From: an uncultured Porphyromonadaceae bacterium | GTDB lineage: Bacteria; Bacteroidota; Bacteroidia; Bacteroidales; Muribaculaceae | Assembly: GCA_900550645.1 (NCBI GenBank) | Contig: URTA01000020.1 | Coordinates: 1-38,026 of the forward strand | Direction: 5' to 3' | DNA: 38,026 nt | Shown: positions 1 to 8,693 of the stretch, piece after piece | How positions within the stretch are numbered: the first letter of the stretch is position 1 | Layout: each line of letters starts with the position of its first letter | Position numbers and translations under genes: made by a program | Notes under the pieces: generated by a model | Told to the model about the DNA's origin: nothing | Seen by the model: the letters and a program-made list of their open reading frames with translations, nothing else | Database searches by the model: none

Positions 1-19
1 GAGATAGAGAAAAAGATTC

Positions 20-466
20 CTATCTCTTTCTGGCGAAGAATTCCTGCATGAGTGCCCGGCACTCATCTTCCAGTACGCCCGATGTAACTGTAGTCTTAGG
101 ATGCAGTGCATCGGGCGCATATTTTGTATACCCCCTCTTCTCATCTCCTGCTCCGTATACTACCCGGCTTATCTGTGCCCATCCCAATGCTCCGGCGCAC
201 ATGACGCAAGGTTCTACGGTGACATAGAGCGTGCAGTCCTTCAGATATTTCCCGCCCAGCATGTTGGCGCCCGATGTGATGGCCTGCATTTCGGCATGGG
301 CTGTGACATCGGTCAGCATCTCGGTAAGATTGTGGGCACGGGATATGATTCGGTCCTTGCATACGATGATGGCGCCCACCGGTATTTCGTCTTCATCAAA
401 TGCCGCTTGTGCCTCTATCAGGGCACGGCGCATGTAGGCTTCGTCTTTTTTCTTGATATCTTCCAT
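20..466 (-). CDS. tadA: tRNA-specific adenosine deaminase (TadA)
   Basis: This 148-residue zinc deaminase would convert adenosine to inosine at the tRNA wobble position (tRNA-Arg ACG), in the cytoplasm. The zinc-site signature is visible: HAE at residues 57-59 supplies the His ligand and the catalytic Glu, and PCVMC at 86-90 supplies the two Cys ligands. The segment PVGAIIV near residue 29 is the usual start of the deaminase core. The length is normal for bacterial TadA. The gene is divergent from yraN, and a TAATTTTG box lies about 12 bases upstream of the ATG. Guanine or cytidine deaminases share the fold, but the PCVMCAGAL context is typical of TadA. Confidence 0.93.
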   Translation of the reverse strand: MEDIKKKDEAYMRRALIEAQAAFDEDEIPVGAIIVCKDRIISRAHNLTEMLTDVTAHAEMQAITSGANMLGGKYLKDCTLYVTVEPCVMCAGALGWAQISRVVYGAGDEKRGYTKYAPDALHPKTTVTSGVLEDECRALMQEFFARKR

Positions 467-477
467 TGTTTTTAGTG

Positions 478-485
478 CAAAATTA
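478..485 (-). promoter_or_regulatory. Bacteroidetes -7 box for tadA
   Basis: Read on the minus strand this is TAATTTTG, matching the Bacteroidetes -7 consensus TAnnTTTG, about 12 bases before the tadA ATG. No clear TTTG -33 element is seen at the expected distance, so the call rests on the -7 box and its position. Confidence 0.5.
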
Positions 486-495
486 CATAAAAAAG

Positions 496-526
496 TTTGA
501 AGTGTGAACTATTTTTATTATTTTTG
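496..526 (+). promoter_or_regulatory. Bacteroidetes promoter for yraN
   Basis: TTTG at 496-499 is followed after 19 nt by TATTTTTG at 519-526, a full match to the Bacteroidetes primary sigma consensus TTTG-N19-21-TAnnTTTG. It predicts transcription starting near 533, 35-40 bases before the yraN ATG. Confidence 0.75.
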
Positions 527-569
527 CAAGGTAAAAGTATCTTTTGATGCAAAATAAAGGAAATAGACT

Positions 570-947
570 ATGGCAGAGCATAATGAATTAGGTGCATGGG
601 GAGAAGACGAGGCGGCTCTTTACCTTGAAGGCGAAGGCTATGTTATCATCGACCGGGACTGGAAGATAGGCAAGAGAGACCTGGATATCCTGGCTCTTTC
701 GCCAGATGGAAAGACCTTGGTGGTGGTAGAGGTGAAGACCCGTGCCGGTGATGATTACCAGCGGCCGGAGGAAGCCGTTGATGGCAGAAAGATGCGCAAT
801 CTGGCGATAGCTGCCAATGCTTATGTCAAGGAGCATCAGGTGGATAAGGAACTGCGCTTCGATATCATCGCTGTGGTAGGTGTAGGCCATCAGGTGAAGT
901 GCCTCGAACATCTCAAGGATGCCTTCAATCCGATGCTGATACTGTAA
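570..947 (+). CDS. YraN family (UPF0102) endonuclease-like protein
   Basis: This 125-residue protein has the UPF0102/YraN pattern: LGAWGEDEAALYLE near the N-terminus, an RDLDIL segment, and VVVEVKTR. Together these give the D-(x)n-ExK layout of a PD-(D/E)XK nuclease-like fold. The family is widespread and usually described as a predicted endonuclease related to Holliday-junction resolvases; its cellular role is not settled. The length is normal. A consensus promoter precedes it, and birA follows on the same strand after 71 bp. Confidence 0.88.
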   Translation: MAEHNELGAWGEDEAALYLEGEGYVIIDRDWKIGKRDLDILALSPDGKTLVVVEVKTRAGDDYQRPEEAVDGRKMRNLAIAANAYVKEHQVDKELRFDIIAVVGVGHQVKCLEHLKDAFNPMLIL

Positions 948-1018
948 TCATGTCATGAGGGGTGTACCTATGTATATAAGTACGGTCTGTACATTATCTA
1001 TATTAGGAAAAAGATAAA

Positions 1019-1756
1019 ATGGAAAAGAAGATAATAAGATTGAAGGAAGTGGATTCTACCAATCGCTTCCTGAAGGAATTAAGTTCATACGATGAGACTG
1101 CACTCACCATTGCCGTGGCTGATTTCCAGACAGCCGGCAGGGGACAGGGCACGCATACCTGGGAGAGCGAGGAGGGCAAGAACCTCCTGTTCAGTATGTT
1201 GGCTTGCCCTGTGTGGGTGCCGGTTCGTCAGCAGTTCCTGCTTTCCGAGGTGGGAGCCCTTGCCATCAAGGATGCCCTGGATTCCTATGCTGACGGGTTT
1301 ACGCTGAAGTGGCCTAACGATGTGTATTGGAACGACAGGAAAATCAGTGGTACGCTGATAGAGACGTCTATCGATTCCAGGGGCATCAAGCGCTGCATCT
1401 TCGGCATCGGCATCAATATCAATCAGATGGAGTTCAGGAGCGATGCGCCTAACCCTGTATCTCTGGCTCAGATCCTGGGGCATGAGGTGGATAAGGAAGA
1501 GGTGCTGCAGAAGGTGATTGAGGCTTTCTGCAGATACTACGAACTCCTGCGCCGTGCCGACTATATGGATGTGTCGGGCATCTACCATCTTTCGCTCTAC
1601 CGTCGCAAGGGCTATCATTGGTATGAGGACAAGGATGGCAAGTTCGAGGGAGCCTTCGTTGAGGTTGAGGACGATGGTCATCTTATCCTTCACGACAAGA
1701 AGGGAGTGATCCGTTCGTATGCATTCGGCGAAATCAAGTTTCTGATAAATACTTAA
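1019..1756 (+). CDS. birA: Biotin--[acetyl-CoA-carboxylase] ligase (BirA, short form)
   Basis: This enzyme would activate biotin with ATP and attach it to the carboxylase biotin carrier protein. The catalytic domain starts almost at residue 1: VDSTN, then the biotinyl-adenylate loop AGRGQGTHTW, then KWPNDVY and KISGTLIE, all in the normal order. At 245 residues it lacks the N-terminal helix-turn-helix of E. coli BirA, so it should be a monofunctional ligase and not a repressor. An AGGAAAA ribosome-binding stretch lies 10 or so bases before the ATG. It is followed by pyrH on the same strand after 44 bp of A/T-rich DNA. Confidence 0.92.
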   Translation: MEKKIIRLKEVDSTNRFLKELSSYDETALTIAVADFQTAGRGQGTHTWESEEGKNLLFSMLACPVWVPVRQQFLLSEVGALAIKDALDSYADGFTLKWPNDVYWNDRKISGTLIETSIDSRGIKRCIFGIGININQMEFRSDAPNPVSLAQILGHEVDKEEVLQKVIEAFCRYYELLRRADYMDVSGIYHLSLYRRKGYHWYEDKDGKFEGAFVEVEDDGHLILHDKKGVIRSYAFGEIKFLINT

Positions 1757-1800
1757 TCCCTGAAGTAAACATTAAACAATAAACATTTAACAAAATATTT

Positions 1801-2511
1801 ATGGCAAAGTTTAAAAGAATTCTTTTGAAGTTGAGCGGTGAGAGCCTGATGGGCAAGCAGAGCTTCGGTATCGACCCTGAGCGCTTGAGTGATTATGCTA
1901 AGCAGATCAAGGAAGTTCACGAGATGGGTGTGCAGATTGGCATCGTTATCGGCGGTGGCAATATCTTCCGTGGATTGAGTGGCAGCCAGAAGGGATTCGA
2001 CCGTGTGAAGGGCGACCAGATGGGCATGTGTGCTACAGTTATCAATTCTCTTGCTTTGAGTAGTGCGCTCGGAGCTTTGGGCGTCAAGAACAAGGTGCTC
2101 ACAGCCATCCGCATGGAACCAATCGGTGAGTTCTATACCAAGTGGAAGGCTATCGAGGCTATGGAGGATGGCTATATCTGCATCTTCTCTGCCGGTACAG
2201 GCAGTCCTTACTTCACTACTGATACAGGCTCTTCTCTCCGTGGTATCGAGATTGAGGCTGATGTCATGTTGAAGGGTACCCGTGTGGACGGTATCTACAC
2301 TGCTGATCCGGAGAAGGATCCTACCGCAACCAAGTTCAGCGACATTACATACGATGAGATTTATACAAAGGGCTTGAAGGTTATGGACCTGACAGCTACT
2401 ACCATGTGTAAGGAGAACAACCTTCCTATCTACGTATTCAATATGGATGTAGTAGGTAACTTGAAGAAGGTGATGGATGGTGAAGAGATTGGTACGCTTG
2501 TACACAATTAA
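1801..2511 (+). CDS. pyrH: Uridylate kinase (PyrH)
   Basis: UMP kinase makes UDP from UMP in pyrimidine nucleotide synthesis. This 236-residue protein is of normal length. It belongs to the amino-acid-kinase fold: KRILLKLSGESL at the N-terminus, the glycine-rich VIGGGNIFRG segment, the MGMCATVINSLAL helix, a GTGSPYFTTDT loop that binds UMP, and an ADPEKDP segment. The ATG follows an A/T-rich stretch without a Shine-Dalgarno sequence, as is common in Bacteroidetes. A strong hairpin terminator lies 22 bases after the stop and separates it from the convergent pssA. Confidence 0.95.
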   Translation: MAKFKRILLKLSGESLMGKQSFGIDPERLSDYAKQIKEVHEMGVQIGIVIGGGNIFRGLSGSQKGFDRVKGDQMGMCATVINSLALSSALGALGVKNKVLTAIRMEPIGEFYTKWKAIEAMEDGYICIFSAGTGSPYFTTDTGSSLRGIEIEADVMLKGTRVDGIYTADPEKDPTATKFSDITYDEIYTKGLKVMDLTATTMCKENNLPIYVFNMDVVGNLKKVMDGEEIGTLVHN

Positions 2512-2533
2512 TTTACTTACCCCTGCAAACGAT

Positions 2534-2570
2534 AAAAGGCTTACTTCCCTGTCTGGGGAGTAAGCCTTTT
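2534..2570. terminator. Bidirectional intrinsic terminator between pyrH and pssA
   Basis: Two 16-nt arms at 2534-2549 and 2555-2570 pair across a 5-nt loop with one G-U type mismatch. A-rich sequence on the left and T-rich sequence on the right let it work from both strands, which suits the convergent genes pyrH and pssA. Confidence 0.85.
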
Positions 2571-2590
2571 GTTTTATCTGATTAAATTCT

Positions 2591-3319
2591 TTATTTCTTT
2601 CTCATAAACATGATTCCTGAGAGGAGAACATACATCAGGATGATGATCCACCAGCCCTGCAGGAATCCTCTTGCGCCCTCGTCTGCTACCGAGAGGGCAA
2701 GAATTGCCACGGCAAAGCCTGCGAAACCATATTTCACCTCATTGCCCTTGAACGACCACTGCTTGAACTTCAGGGCAAACAATGGCATCTCGCATACCAG
2801 CAGGTAGCTGGTGATGAGGATGAGAGCCAGGACCAGATATACTGACCAGCTCAGGTTTGTAAGCCAGGCAGGATTGAATACTACCAGCGAGCCCCAGAAC
2901 AGGGCATTGGCTGGAGTAGGAACCCCGATGAAAGAGGTGGTCTGGCGCTCATCAAGATTGAACTTGGCCAGTCGCAATGCCGAGAAGGCTGCGATGATGA
3001 AGGCTGCATAAGGCAGCCATGGGCGCATCGGCTCCAGAAACTCTGGGTATTCCATCACCTGGAGATGAGAGAATACGATGGTGGCAGGCGCCACGCCGAA
3101 GGTTACGTCGTCAGCCAGCGAATCCAGCTCCTTGCCGATAGGTGATGAAACGTGCAGCAGGCGTGCACTCATACCGTCGAAGAAGTCGAAGGTGGCTCCA
3201 ATGATTATCCACAACAAAGCCATCTCTGGATTTCCACCGAAGGCAAACGATGTAGCAATGCAGCCTGATATCAGGTTGCAGCATGTTATCGTGTTAGGGA
3301 TATGTTTCTTCATGCTCAT
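2591..3319 (-). CDS. pssA: CDP-diacylglycerol--serine O-phosphatidyltransferase
   Basis: This integral membrane enzyme makes phosphatidylserine from CDP-diacylglycerol and serine. The CDP-alcohol phosphotransferase signature DG-x2-AR-x8-G-x3-D-x3-D is intact (DGMSARLL, then PIGKELDSLADD). Several hydrophobic membrane segments follow, and the protein ends in a short basic tail. At 242 residues it is normal for the Bacteroidetes/Bacillus-type enzyme. Its ATG lies 3 bases after the psd stop codon, so the two genes form a tight operon that makes phosphatidylserine and then phosphatidylethanolamine. A second Met two residues in is an alternative start. Confidence 0.93.
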   Translation of the reverse strand: MSMKKHIPNTITCCNLISGCIATSFAFGGNPEMALLWIIIGATFDFFDGMSARLLHVSSPIGKELDSLADDVTFGVAPATIVFSHLQVMEYPEFLEPMRPWLPYAAFIIAAFSALRLAKFNLDERQTTSFIGVPTPANALFWGSLVVFNPAWLTNLSWSVYLVLALILITSYLLVCEMPLFALKFKQWSFKGNEVKYGFAGFAVAILALSVADEGARGFLQGWWIIILMYVLLSGIMFMRKK

Positions 3320-3322
3320 TTT

Positions 3323-4015
3323 TTATTTCAATTTTGCAATGACGGTTTGGTCACCCGTGGTAGACTGTCCCATCTTCACACATACTTCTGTTCCGAGAGG
3401 CAGGTAAACATCCACACGTGAACCCAGTTTGATAAAGCCAAGGTGCTCGTCGATATAGCACTCTTCGCCTTCCTTTGCATAAGTTACGATACGGCGCGCT
3501 ACGGCACCGGCAATCTGACGACACAATACATCTACGCCTTCAGGGGTAGTGATCATGACGTCGGCATGCTCGTTTTCCTCGCTTGCCTTAGGCAGCCAAG
3601 CCTTGTGGTAGTTGCCATCCACATGCTTTACGAATTTCACCTTTCCGTCTACCGGGAACCAGTTGGCATGTACGTTCCAAAGGCTCATGAAGATGGAAAT
3701 CATCAATCGCTTGTCATTAAAATATGGCGCATTATCTACTTCTTCTATTACCACAATCTTGCCATCGGCAGGAGCTACGACGAGCTTCTCAGTATCCTCT
3801 ACGTTCAGGTAGCGGATAGGGCAGCGATAGAAATTGAGCACGATGCAGTAAACCACACCGAAGACAACCAGGAAAATCCAGAATGGAATTTTGGTGTCAA
3901 AAGCTCCCCATAATATCGCCGCAATGGCTACTAACGCTATCGCTCCGCCCACCAGCTGATCGGTGCCTTCGCGATGCAGTCTTATCTTTTTCAGTTTCTT
4001 TATTTTTTGTCCCAT
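3323..4015 (-). CDS. psd: Phosphatidylserine decarboxylase, archaeal/short type
   Basis: This enzyme converts phosphatidylserine to phosphatidylethanolamine. It is a proenzyme that self-cleaves to create a pyruvoyl group. The cleavage site is seen as LGSRVDVYLP near the C-terminus, which is the short-type form of the LGST motif. MSLWNVHANWFPVDGKV is a family hallmark. Two hydrophobic segments near residues 25-60 should anchor it in the inner membrane. Its 230 residues match the short Psd form common in Bacteroidetes. It is the first gene of the psd-pssA operon and has a consensus promoter upstream. Confidence 0.93.
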   Translation of the reverse strand: MGQKIKKLKKIRLHREGTDQLVGGAIALVAIAAILWGAFDTKIPFWIFLVVFGVVYCIVLNFYRCPIRYLNVEDTEKLVVAPADGKIVVIEEVDNAPYFNDKRLMISIFMSLWNVHANWFPVDGKVKFVKHVDGNYHKAWLPKASEENEHADVMITTPEGVDVLCRQIAGAVARRIVTYAKEGEECYIDEHLGFIKLGSRVDVYLPLGTEVCVKMGQSTTGDQTVIAKLK

Positions 4016-4041
4016 AAGGTAGGATTAAGTTTTTATTGGTG

Positions 4042-4073
4042 CAAAGGTACTGTATTTTTGTCGTTTTAGCAAA
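4042..4073 (-). promoter_or_regulatory. Bacteroidetes promoter for psd-pssA
   Basis: On the minus strand, TTTG (4073-4070) and TACCTTTG (4049-4042) are separated by 20 nt, a full consensus match. It is 27 bases upstream of the psd ATG. Confidence 0.75.
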
Positions 4074-4120
4074 TTTTTTGGGCGTTTCTTTTATGTTTTT
4101 CAATTTTTTCTCTTTTTTCT

Positions 4121-4151
4121 TTTGGAATATCAACTTTTAGCCGTAACTTTG
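4121..4151 (+). promoter_or_regulatory. Bacteroidetes promoter for dnaE
   Basis: TTTG at 4121-4124, 19 nt, then TAACTTTG at 4144-4151. It is divergent from the psd promoter within the same 165 bp intergenic region, and the predicted start site is about 22 bases before the dnaE ATG. Confidence 0.75.
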
Positions 4152-4180
4152 GACTCAAATTTTGAAATTTAGAACGTATA

Positions 4181-7100
4181 ATGGAAGATTTTGTTCATTT
4201 ACATGTGCATACGCAGTATTCCATCCTCGACGGTCAGTCTAAGATTCCGCATCTCGTTGACAAGGCCATCAAGGACGGCATGAAGGGTATGGCTGTTACC
4301 GACCATGGTGTGATGTTCGGTATTAAGGAACTCACGGATTATTGCGCCAAGGTGAACAAGGATCGCAAGAAAGAGGGACTGGAGCCCTTCAAGCCTATCA
4401 TTGGCTGTGAGATGTACGTGGCCCGCCGAAGAAAGGAAGACCGTGAGAAGGACAAGGGCGATATGAGTGGTTACCACCTCATCGTGCTTGCCAAAAACTA
4501 TAATGGATACAAGAACCTCATCCAGCTGGTCAGTAATGCCTGGGTGGATGGATACTATATGCGTCCGCGAACCGACCGTGCCGACCTGGAGAAATACCAC
4601 GAGGATCTGATAGTCTGTTCGGCATGTATTGCCGGTGAGGTTCCGTCTAAGATATTGCATGGCGACATCGAGGGAGCCCGCGAGGCTTGCGAGTGGTATC
4701 ATAATCTCTTTGGCGACGACTACTATCTGGAGCTTCAGCGCCACGAGGTGAAGGAACCGCTTCCTTTCCTGGCCAACCGCGAGGCTTTCCAGCTGCAGCA
4801 GAAGGCCAACAAGGTGCTCATAGAGATGGCTAGGGAATACGGCATCAAGCTCGTATGCACCAACGACTGCCACTTCGAGGACAAGGAGACGGCTGAGGCC
4901 CACGACCACCTGCTCTGTATAGCTACCGGCAAGGACCTGGACGATCCTAACCGTATGCGATATTCCAAGCAGGAATGGTTCAAGACCCGTCAGGAGATGA
5001 ATGACGTCTTCTCGGATATTCCCGAAGCACTGTCTAACACGCTGGAGGTGCTTGACAAGGTGGAAATCTATAGCATCGACCACGGACCAATCATGCCTTT
5101 CTTCCCGATTCCGGAGAGTTTCGGTACCGAGGAGCAACTGCGCCAGAAGGTATCAGAGGAAGACCTCTACAAGGAATTCACCAGCGATGAGAACGGCGAG
5201 AATCAGCTGCCGCCGGAGGAAGGACAGAAGGTGATTGACCGTCTGGGCGGCTACGACAAGATATACCGCATCAAGTTTGAGGCCGAGTATCTGCGCCATC
5301 TTGCCTACGAGGGAGCCAGGCAGCTCTATGGAGATCCGCTGCCGGCGAACGTGGACGAGCATGTGAACTTCGAGCTCCACGTGATGAAGACCATGGGTTT
5401 CCCGGGCTACTTCCTCATCGTGCAGGACTTCATCAACACAGCCCGCAACAAGCTCGGCGTGAGCGTAGGCCCGGGGCGTGGCTCTGCTGCCGGCAGCGCG
5501 GCTGCATACTGCCTGGGCATCACCGACATCGACCCCATAAAGTATGACCTGCTGTTTGAGCGTTTCCTCAACCCTGACCGTATCTCGCTCCCTGATATTG
5601 ACGTGGACTTCGATGACGACGGCCGATATGAGGTGCTGAAATATGTGACTGAGAAATACGGCGCGGAGAAGGTGGCGCACATTATCACGTACCAGACCAT
5701 GGCGACCAAGTCCGCTATCAAGGATATGGCGAAAATCATGGAGGTGCCTCTCGCCGAGTCCAACCGCCTTGCCCGCCTTATCCCCGACAAGCTGCCTGAG
5801 GTGGACGGCAAGTCGGTCAAGGTGAATTTCAAGAACTGCATGAAGTATGTCAAGGAGCTGGCGGCAGAGGCTGAGAGCCCCAACCCGAACATACGCGAGG
5901 TGATAAAGTATGCTCCGCAGCTCGAGGGCAACGTGCGCACTACGGGCGTGCACGCTTGCGGTGTCATAATCTGCCGTGACGACATCACCGACTGGGTGCC
6001 GGTCATGATGGGCGAGGACGCCGACGGCTCAAAGGTGATTTCGACGCAGTACGAGGGCAGTGTCATCGAGCAGACCGGGCTTATCAAGATGGACTTCCTC
6101 GGGCTGAAGACCCTCTCGATAATCAAGGAGGTGCTTGCTAACATACGCAAGTCTCGCGGCATAGAGATTGACATTGACCATATCCCGCTGGACGACCCTG
6201 CGACGTTCAAGCTCTATTGCGACGGCAACACCACGGCTACATTCCAGTTTGAGTCCGTGGGCATGCAGCGGTCGTTGCGCGAGTTGCAACCCTCCAAGTT
6301 TGAAGACCTCATCGCCATGAACGCCCTGTACCGTCCGGGTCCTATGGACTATATCCCCGACTTCATCGCCCGCCGCCACGGCCGACAGCCGATAGTCTAT
6401 GACATCCCTGTCATGGAGAAGTATCTGAAAGACACTTACGGCATTACGGTCTATCAGGAGCAGGTCATGCTCCTCTCGCGACTGCTTGCCAACTTCACCC
6501 GTGGCGAGAGCGACGCGCTCCGAAAGGCTATGGGTAAGAAGAAGAAGGCTATCGTAGACGCCATGAAGCCCAAGTTCATCGAGGGCGGCAAGAGCAACGG
6601 CTATGACCCCAAGGTGCTGGAGAAGATTTGGGCTGACTGGGAGAAGTTTGCGTCATACGCCTTCAACAAGAGCCACGCTACCTGCTACAGCTGGGTGGCA
6701 TACCAGACGGCATACCTCAAGGCCAACTATCCGGCAGAGTATATGGCGGGCGTGCTGAGCTGCAACCTCGCAAGTTCCGACAAGCTGAAGAAGTTCATGG
6801 ACGAGTGCCGCAACATGGGTGTTGTGGTCAAAGGCCCGGACATCAACGAGTCGTTTGAGAAGTTCAGCGTCACCACCGGTGGCGAAGTGCGTTTCGGCCT
6901 CGGCGGAATACGCGGCGTGGGCTCGGGTGCGGTCAATGCTATCATCAGCGAGCGCGAGGCAAACGGCCCGTTCCGCGACATATACGACTTCGTAGAGCGT
7001 GTCAACCTGTCGGCGTGCAACCGCGCCACTATCGAGAGCCTTGCGCTGGCCGGGTGCTTCGACTGCTTTGAGGACGTTTGCCGCGAGATGTTTGTGCATG

Positions 7101-7918
7101 AGATGTTTGACACCACATATTCCGATATGCTCGTGAAGTACGGACAGCGTTTCCAGGCCGACCGCAACTCGGTGCAGGCAAGCCTGTTCGGCGACCTCGA
7201 GCCGATAGAAACCAACAAGCCCCCCTATCCGCAGGTGGAGCGTTGGTCTGACCTCAAACGTCTCGAGGAGGAGAAACGCCTCGTGTCGATCTACCTGTCG
7301 GCGCATCCGCTCGACAAGTATTATATGGAGGTGACTTACGGCTGCAACACCCCCTGCTCGGAGTTTCAGGACCGCCAGCCGACGCGCCCCGAGGAAATAC
7401 GCGGCGACTTGACTATGGGCGGACTGGTGACGGCGTTCACAACCAAGATTTCGCGCAAGGGCACGCCTTACGGCATACTCGAAATCGAGGACTTCTCCGG
7501 CAAGACGGAATTGCGCCTGTTCGGCAAGTCTTACGAGCAGTTCAGCGGTGCGCTTGTCCCCGGTGCGGCGGTGTTCATGCGCATATCGTTTGCTCCTGAC
7601 CGTTTCAAGCCTGGCGACGTGAGGATGAACATTGCCGAGATTTCGCCGCTTGCCGACAAGGTGGGGCGCATTGCCAACGAGCTGACTGTCTTCATCGACA
7701 GCAACATCTCCGATTCAGGCCTCGGCTTGGCATTCAAGGAGTTTGAGTTGCAGCCCAAGGAGAAGGGGGGCGGAACGCTCAACCTGATTGTGAATTTCGC
7801 TGATGCCAAGGTGCCGCAGAGCATCAGTGTGCGCTCGCGCAAGCGTTACCGCATCTGCAAGGAACTCATGGACTCTATCAACGGCGTGTCCGGCATATTG
7901 CAGGTCAAGGTAAGCTGA
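4181..7918 (+). CDS. dnaE: DNA polymerase III subunit alpha (DnaE)
   Basis: This is the catalytic subunit of the replicative polymerase. At 1245 residues it is full length. Domains in order: an N-terminal PHP domain (HLHVHTQYSILDG at 6-18, then VTDHGVMFG), the polymerase core with PGRGSAAGS at 431-439 and the acidic metal-binding PDIDVDFDD at 471-479, then RPGPMDYIPDF, YQEQVMLLS and a fingers helix rich in basic residues. An HhH region (GLGGIRGVGSGAVNAI) and a C-terminal OB-fold follow. The reading frame is unbroken. Base composition rises from moderate to high GC somewhere around 5.2-5.7 kb, near the most conserved part of the gene, so the gene may be a mosaic or an assembly join (see findings). 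Confidence 0.95.
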   Translation: MEDFVHLHVHTQYSILDGQSKIPHLVDKAIKDGMKGMAVTDHGVMFGIKELTDYCAKVNKDRKKEGLEPFKPIIGCEMYVARRRKEDREKDKGDMSGYHLIVLAKNYNGYKNLIQLVSNAWVDGYYMRPRTDRADLEKYHEDLIVCSACIAGEVPSKILHGDIEGAREACEWYHNLFGDDYYLELQRHEVKEPLPFLANREAFQLQQKANKVLIEMAREYGIKLVCTNDCHFEDKETAEAHDHLLCIATGKDLDDPNRMRYSKQEWFKTRQEMNDVFSDIPEALSNTLEVLDKVEIYSIDHGPIMPFFPIPESFGTEEQLRQKVSEEDLYKEFTSDENGENQLPPEEGQKVIDRLGGYDKIYRIKFEAEYLRHLAYEGARQLYGDPLPANVDEHVNFELHVMKTMGFPGYFLIVQDFINTARNKLGVSVGPGRGSAAGSAAAYCLGITDIDPIKYDLLFERFLNPDRISLPDIDVDFDDDGRYEVLKYVTEKYGAEKVAHIITYQTMATKSAIKDMAKIMEVPLAESNRLARLIPDKLPEVDGKSVKVNFKNCMKYVKELAAEAESPNPNIREVIKYAPQLEGNVRTTGVHACGVIICRDDITDWVPVMMGEDADGSKVISTQYEGSVIEQTGLIKMDFLGLKTLSIIKEVLANIRKSRGIEIDIDHIPLDDPATFKLYCDGNTTATFQFESVGMQRSLRELQPSKFEDLIAMNALYRPGPMDYIPDFIARRHGRQPIVYDIPVMEKYLKDTYGITVYQEQVMLLSRLLANFTRGESDALRKAMGKKKKAIVDAMKPKFIEGGKSNGYDPKVLEKIWADWEKFASYAFNKSHATCYSWVAYQTAYLKANYPAEYMAGVLSCNLASSDKLKKFMDECRNMGVVVKGPDINESFEKFSVTTGGEVRFGLGGIRGVGSGAVNAIISEREANGPFRDIYDFVERVNLSACNRATIESLALAGCFDCFEDVCREMFVHEMFDTTYSDMLVKYGQRFQADRNSVQASLFGDLEPIETNKPPYPQVERWSDLKRLEEEKRLVSIYLSAHPLDKYYMEVTYGCNTPCSEFQDRQPTRPEEIRGDLTMGGLVTAFTTKISRKGTPYGILEIEDFSGKTELRLFGKSYEQFSGALVPGAAVFMRISFAPDRFKPGDVRMNIAEISPLADKVGRIANELTVFIDSNISDSGLGLAFKEFELQPKEKGGGTLNLIVNFADAKVPQSISVRSRKRYRICKELMDSINGVSGILQVKVS

Positions 7919-7959
7919 CCGCGACAGAGGCATATTGCCGCCGCCACGGCTGTCATACC

Positions 7960-7990
7960 GCCGTTGCCACTCCCCGGCAGCGGCGTTTTT
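7960..7990 (+). terminator. Intrinsic terminator after dnaE
   Basis: A 9-bp stem (7960-7968 with 7976-7984, one G-U pair) and a 7-nt loop are followed by GTTTTT. It lies 41 bases after the dnaE stop, before the promoter of the next gene. Confidence 0.75.
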
Positions 7991-8026
7991 CCGCCGAAAC
8001 GTGGGGGCAGTCACCCCGGAATTTAT

Positions 8027-8034
8027 TACTTTTG
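8027..8034 (+). promoter_or_regulatory. Bacteroidetes -7 box for chromate transporter operon
   Basis: TACTTTTG matches TAnnTTTG and lies 21 bases before the ATG at 8055. No good -33 TTTG is visible. The box supports the ATG at 8055 over the longer reading frame that begins at 7935. Confidence 0.55.
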
Positions 8035-8054
8035 CACCCGGAAATCGACATACT

Positions 8055-8693
8055 ATGAATTCTTCGGACTCACGGATATGCGAATCGGCTGATTCGGCTG
8101 CTGTGCGGACACCTCATCAGTGTCTGCGCCTGTTCCTGTCTTTTCTCAAGATAGGGGCGTTCACATTCGGCGGCGGCTGGGCGATGATTTCGATTATAGA
8201 GCGCGAAATTGTGGACAAGCACCACTGGATAGAGCGCGACGAGTTTCTCGACCTGCTGGCGATAGCGCAGTCGCTGCCCGGCATCCTGGCTGTCAACATA
8301 GCCTGTTCAGTGGGCGACAAGATACGCGGCTTTCGCGGTAGCGTGTGCGCCTCGCTCGGTACGATTATCCCCTCGTTTGTCATCATCTTGGCAATCGCCA
8401 TTTTCCTGACCCCGGAGACCATCAAGAACAACCATGTCCTCTCAGCCATATTCATGGGCATACGTCCTGCCGTGGTTGCGCTCATCATCGCTCCGGTCAT
8501 CACCTCGGCGCGTTCTGCGAAAATCGGCATACGCACGATATGGATACCTGTGCTTGTGGCGGCGATGATTTCCCTCGACCTCGGGTTCATTTCCAACCCT
8601 GTCCTCTACATTGTCCTCGGTGCGCTCGGGGGCTACCTCCATTTCCTGTATTCACGCCGCAAGACTGCCGGCAATAACTCCAAACGGTCATGA
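8055..8693 (+). CDS. Chromate transporter family protein, subunit 1
   Basis: This is one half of a two-gene CHR (ChrA) transporter, an inner-membrane protein. The family hallmarks are visible after a short polar N-terminus: FLKIGAFTFGGGWAMISIIE, then the segment with LAIAQSLPGILAVN, followed by long hydrophobic helices. It is a single CHR domain (about 212 residues), so it should pair with the next gene, which overlaps it by 4 bases (ATGA). The family is named for chromate efflux, but in anaerobic gut bacteria the substrate is unproven and may be another oxyanion. The start at 8055 is chosen because a -7 box lies just upstream and the extra 40 residues of the longer frame look non-coding. Confidence 0.87.
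   Translation: MNSSDSRICESADSAAVRTPHQCLRLFLSFLKIGAFTFGGGWAMISIIEREIVDKHHWIERDEFLDLLAIAQSLPGILAVNIACSVGDKIRGFRGSVCASLGTIIPSFVIILAIAIFLTPETIKNNHVLSAIFMGIRPAVVALIIAPVITSARSAKIGIRTIWIPVLVAAMISLDLGFISNPVLYIVLGALGGYLHFLYSRRKTAGNNSKRS

Noticed and set aside
7935..8054. N-terminal extension of the first chromate transporter gene
   Set aside because: It overlaps the dnaE terminator and the -7 box at 8027, so it must lie upstream of the transcription start.
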